From: Flaccisagitta enflata
Taxonomy: Eukaryota; Chaetognatha; Sagittoidea; Aphragmophora
Length of the DNA: 64,000 bases
Direction: 5' to 3'
NCBI GenBank assembly: GCA_965153355.1
Contig: OZ231128.1
Span: 2,294,001 to 2,358,000, forward strand
Numbering within the stretch: the stretch's first letter is position 1; each line of letters starts with the position of its first letter. The translations under genes and the position numbers were made by a program. Below, one piece after another: positions 62,358 to 64,000 of this stretch. The notes below the pieces were generated by a model that was not told where the DNA came from, searched no databases, and saw only the letters and a list, made by a program, of their open reading frames with translations.

Positions 62358-63278
62358 TTATACAAGTTTATATTGCTCAGTCGCCTCCAAAAAAACTCGG
62401 CGAATTAAACGTCTATAAAATAGCTTCATTTCAGATACTATTTCTTTATCTATATATCTAAATTCACCATTAACTAACTTCCAGTTCTTATACGCTTTTT
62501 CAATACAATAAGAGCTGTATTGATTGCTACGATTTACACGAGAGGCAGAAACAGCTATAAAACTACTAGTTTTGAAATTGTAGTCAAAGGCCAAGTATGT
62601 CAAATTTTGTTTAACAATAGCCAAAAAGGGCAAAATTACATTATTATAAAAAAATGGGATGAATAAGCCAATTTCGCCCTTTTCCCATTTTTTTCGTTGG
62701 TCAGATGTAGGAATAAAACAAGAAGAATCGGAGAAACATCCACAAAAATAATTTGACTCGATGTCAGTCCCATCGGGCATTTTGGGTTTTGTGAAAAATC
62801 TAGTATTATGACATAAGCCACAACAAAGGCCTACTTCATAAAGAGCCATTAAGTCATTTGTAAGAGGGACATCAGTAAGGGGTAAAAGAGAGGAAGAATG
62901 CGCGTACCAAGTGTAAGTCGATTTGGCTGTAAGAATATTTCTAAAATTTTTTTTTATGATCCAATCTAAATAATCATCGTGAATAGTAGACTTTAAATCA
63001 AGCCAGCATTCAAGATCATACCAATAATCTCCACAGGCTTTTTTTATCTTATCATAGTTCAAAATATGATTTTTATACCTGCCAAAAGCATAATCACTTT
63101 GAAGTTGCCTATGACAAGCCGCCTCATTAAAACATTCATGGGACAAAGGAGGGTCTCTTTTTAACCCCTCTTTAGGGTAACAAAAAACATTATGTTCCAT
63201 TGGATAATGCGCATTATAGCTACGCCAGGTTTCTTGCCATCTGGTAAAGTGCCAGTTACCTTGCCAGCTTTGTGACAT
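62358..63278 (-). CDS. cysteine-rich protein, tandem paralogue 2
   Basis: ORF of 306 codons from the ATG at 63278 (the frame extends 20 codons further up, but an A-rich leader precedes this ATG). Features: Trp-rich start (SWQGNWHFTRWQETW), a helix with DDYLDWIIKKNF, then a cysteine cluster CCGLCHN...CGCFSDSSC, and a C-terminal part with YKNWKLVNGEFRYIDKE. The upstream gene shares YLDxxxKKxF and the CxxxC...CGC cluster in the same order, so the two are paralogues. The cysteines may bind zinc. Unknown function. Confidence 0.65.
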   Translation of the reverse strand: MSQSWQGNWHFTRWQETWRSYNAHYPMEHNVFCYPKEGLKRDPPLSHECFNEAACHRQLQSDYAFGRYKNHILNYDKIKKACGDYWYDLECWLDLKSTIHDDYLDWIIKKNFRNILTAKSTYTWYAHSSSLLPLTDVPLTNDLMALYEVGLCCGLCHNTRFFTKPKMPDGTDIESNYFCGCFSDSSCFIPTSDQRKKWEKGEIGLFIPFFYNNVILPFLAIVKQNLTYLAFDYNFKTSSFIAVSASRVNRSNQYSSYCIEKAYKNWKLVNGEFRYIDKEIVSEMKLFYRRLIRRVFLEATEQYKLV

Positions 63279-63294
63279 TTTTTTTAGTGGGGGG

Positions 63295-64000
63295 TTACCT
63301 ACAAACAGGAGGAAACTCGGTGAAATTGTTTTTTTCAATTAAGCCAGCTTTAATCAAAAACGACTTTCGCATAAAATAGCGAAAATGAGAAACAACGTCA
63401 AATTTTATTTTCATAAAATTATTTCTATTTTCATGTCTAAATAAGTCATAGCTGGCTTGTATGTCGATATTTGGATAAGCTTGATTGAGCCATCTTACAA
63501 ATTCAGTCAAAATTTGAGCATACTCGCTCAATACCATAAAATGTTTCCATCCATGTCTTTGACCTTGAGCATTCTCCTTGTTATATACTTTTAAAAATCT
63601 TGTAAATGCAGGTGCGCAATCTTCTCTATATTTATTTCCAGCCGGGCTTATATAACAGCCACACACGATGTGAGAGTCTGCTAAGTCATCATCGTAGATG
63701 CAGCGACCAACACAAATATTAAAATTTGTCAAAAGACAATCCATAGAGGTTCTCTTTACAAGGGGAGACTTGACAATGGGCTGAATGCAAACAGGATCAC
63801 AACTGACCAACGTTGGATCATAGCATTTTTCACATGGTTTTACGGCAAAAACATCAAAAAATTTTTTTTTCATAAACGCATCCAGGTAGTCGTGATAATA
63901 ATTGGCATGGCGTATAGTTTTGTCTTGTTCTTCAAAAGTAATAGAATGGTCATAAAGCCATATTTTTTTCCAAGGGGCTATAATTTCTTTATGATAATCA
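63295..64000 (-). CDS. cysteine-rich protein, tandem paralogue 1 (runs off window)
   Basis: The frame is open from the window edge to TAA at 63295. Translation from the edge includes WKKIWLYDHS and HDYLDAFMKKKFF. A CEKC pair comes next, then ICVGRCIYDDD...CGCYISPAG and a C-terminus near NNFTEFPPVCR. The next gene's ATG is only 16 bases after the stop, with leader cccccactaaaaaaaa. A frame change joining the two was considered, but separate genes fit better because each has the same module once. Confidence 0.6.
   Translation of the reverse strand, partial: DYHKEIIAPWKKIWLYDHSITFEEQDKTIRHANYYHDYLDAFMKKKFFDVFAVKPCEKCYDPTLVSCDPVCIQPIVKSPLVKRTSMDCLLTNFNICVGRCIYDDDLADSHIVCGCYISPAGNKYREDCAPAFTRFLKVYNKENAQGQRHGWKHFMVLSEYAQILTEFVRWLNQAYPNIDIQASYDLFRHENRNNFMKIKFDVVSHFRYFMRKSFLIKAGLIEKNNFTEFPPVCR

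Overview
The window is nuclear DNA from an animal, probably an invertebrate; I cannot name the phylum. The evidence is GT-AG introns, scattered exons of a metazoan TPR gene (TTC16), an intact XK-related membrane protein gene, a Penelope-like retroelement and very heavy microsatellite load. CT/GA runs of hundreds of bases recur throughout, and in-frame triplet expansions enter almost every ORF (polyQ, polyP, polyE, K/R/E-rich stretches). Most long ORFs in the first 37 kb are translations of microsatellites and are not genes.

Layout, 1-37 kb. A 28-bp minisatellite (1-570) is followed by foldback repeats and a TIR element with 4-bp target duplications (2333-5873) that carries a Penelope-like RT plus GIY-YIG ORF. 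From 9.8 to 36.9 kb there are small plus-strand exons whose phases chain cleanly (15508-36858) and whose peptides match TTC16. The introns are packed with microsatellites, MITE-like palindromes and a family of short elements whose end hairpins covary. The XK-related gene (28570-30441, minus) lies inside one TTC16 intron.

Layout, 38-64 kb. This is a degraded endogenous virus-like element of the Polinton/Maverick-adintovirus type. A tightly packed plus-strand cluster encodes an FtsK/HerA-type packaging ATPase, two small conserved-type proteins, a retrovirus-type DDE integrase, a penton-like minor capsid protein, a glycine-rich basic protein and the first part of a double-jelly-roll major capsid protein. 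It is followed by an arginine-rich core-like protein and a lysine-rich protein whose start overlaps its stop (ATGA). A three-exon orphan membrane protein gene comes next. On the minus strand lies a very long protein-primed family B DNA polymerase in at least five coding segments. The right end holds a possible small membrane protein gene, an acidic protein and two tandem cysteine-rich paralogues, the last running off the window.

The striking point is that spliceosomal introns cut the virus-like genes at active-site motifs: the ATPase Walker A, the segment holding the second integrase Asp, and polymerase motifs B and C. These genes therefore depend on nuclear splicing. The polymerase also has an in-frame TAA and a frame change, and the capsid ORF stops after its first part, so this copy looks decayed. 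No adenain-type protease and no terminal repeats were found in the window. The element starts after the last visible TTC16 exon, which has an open splice phase, so it may sit in a TTC16 intron.
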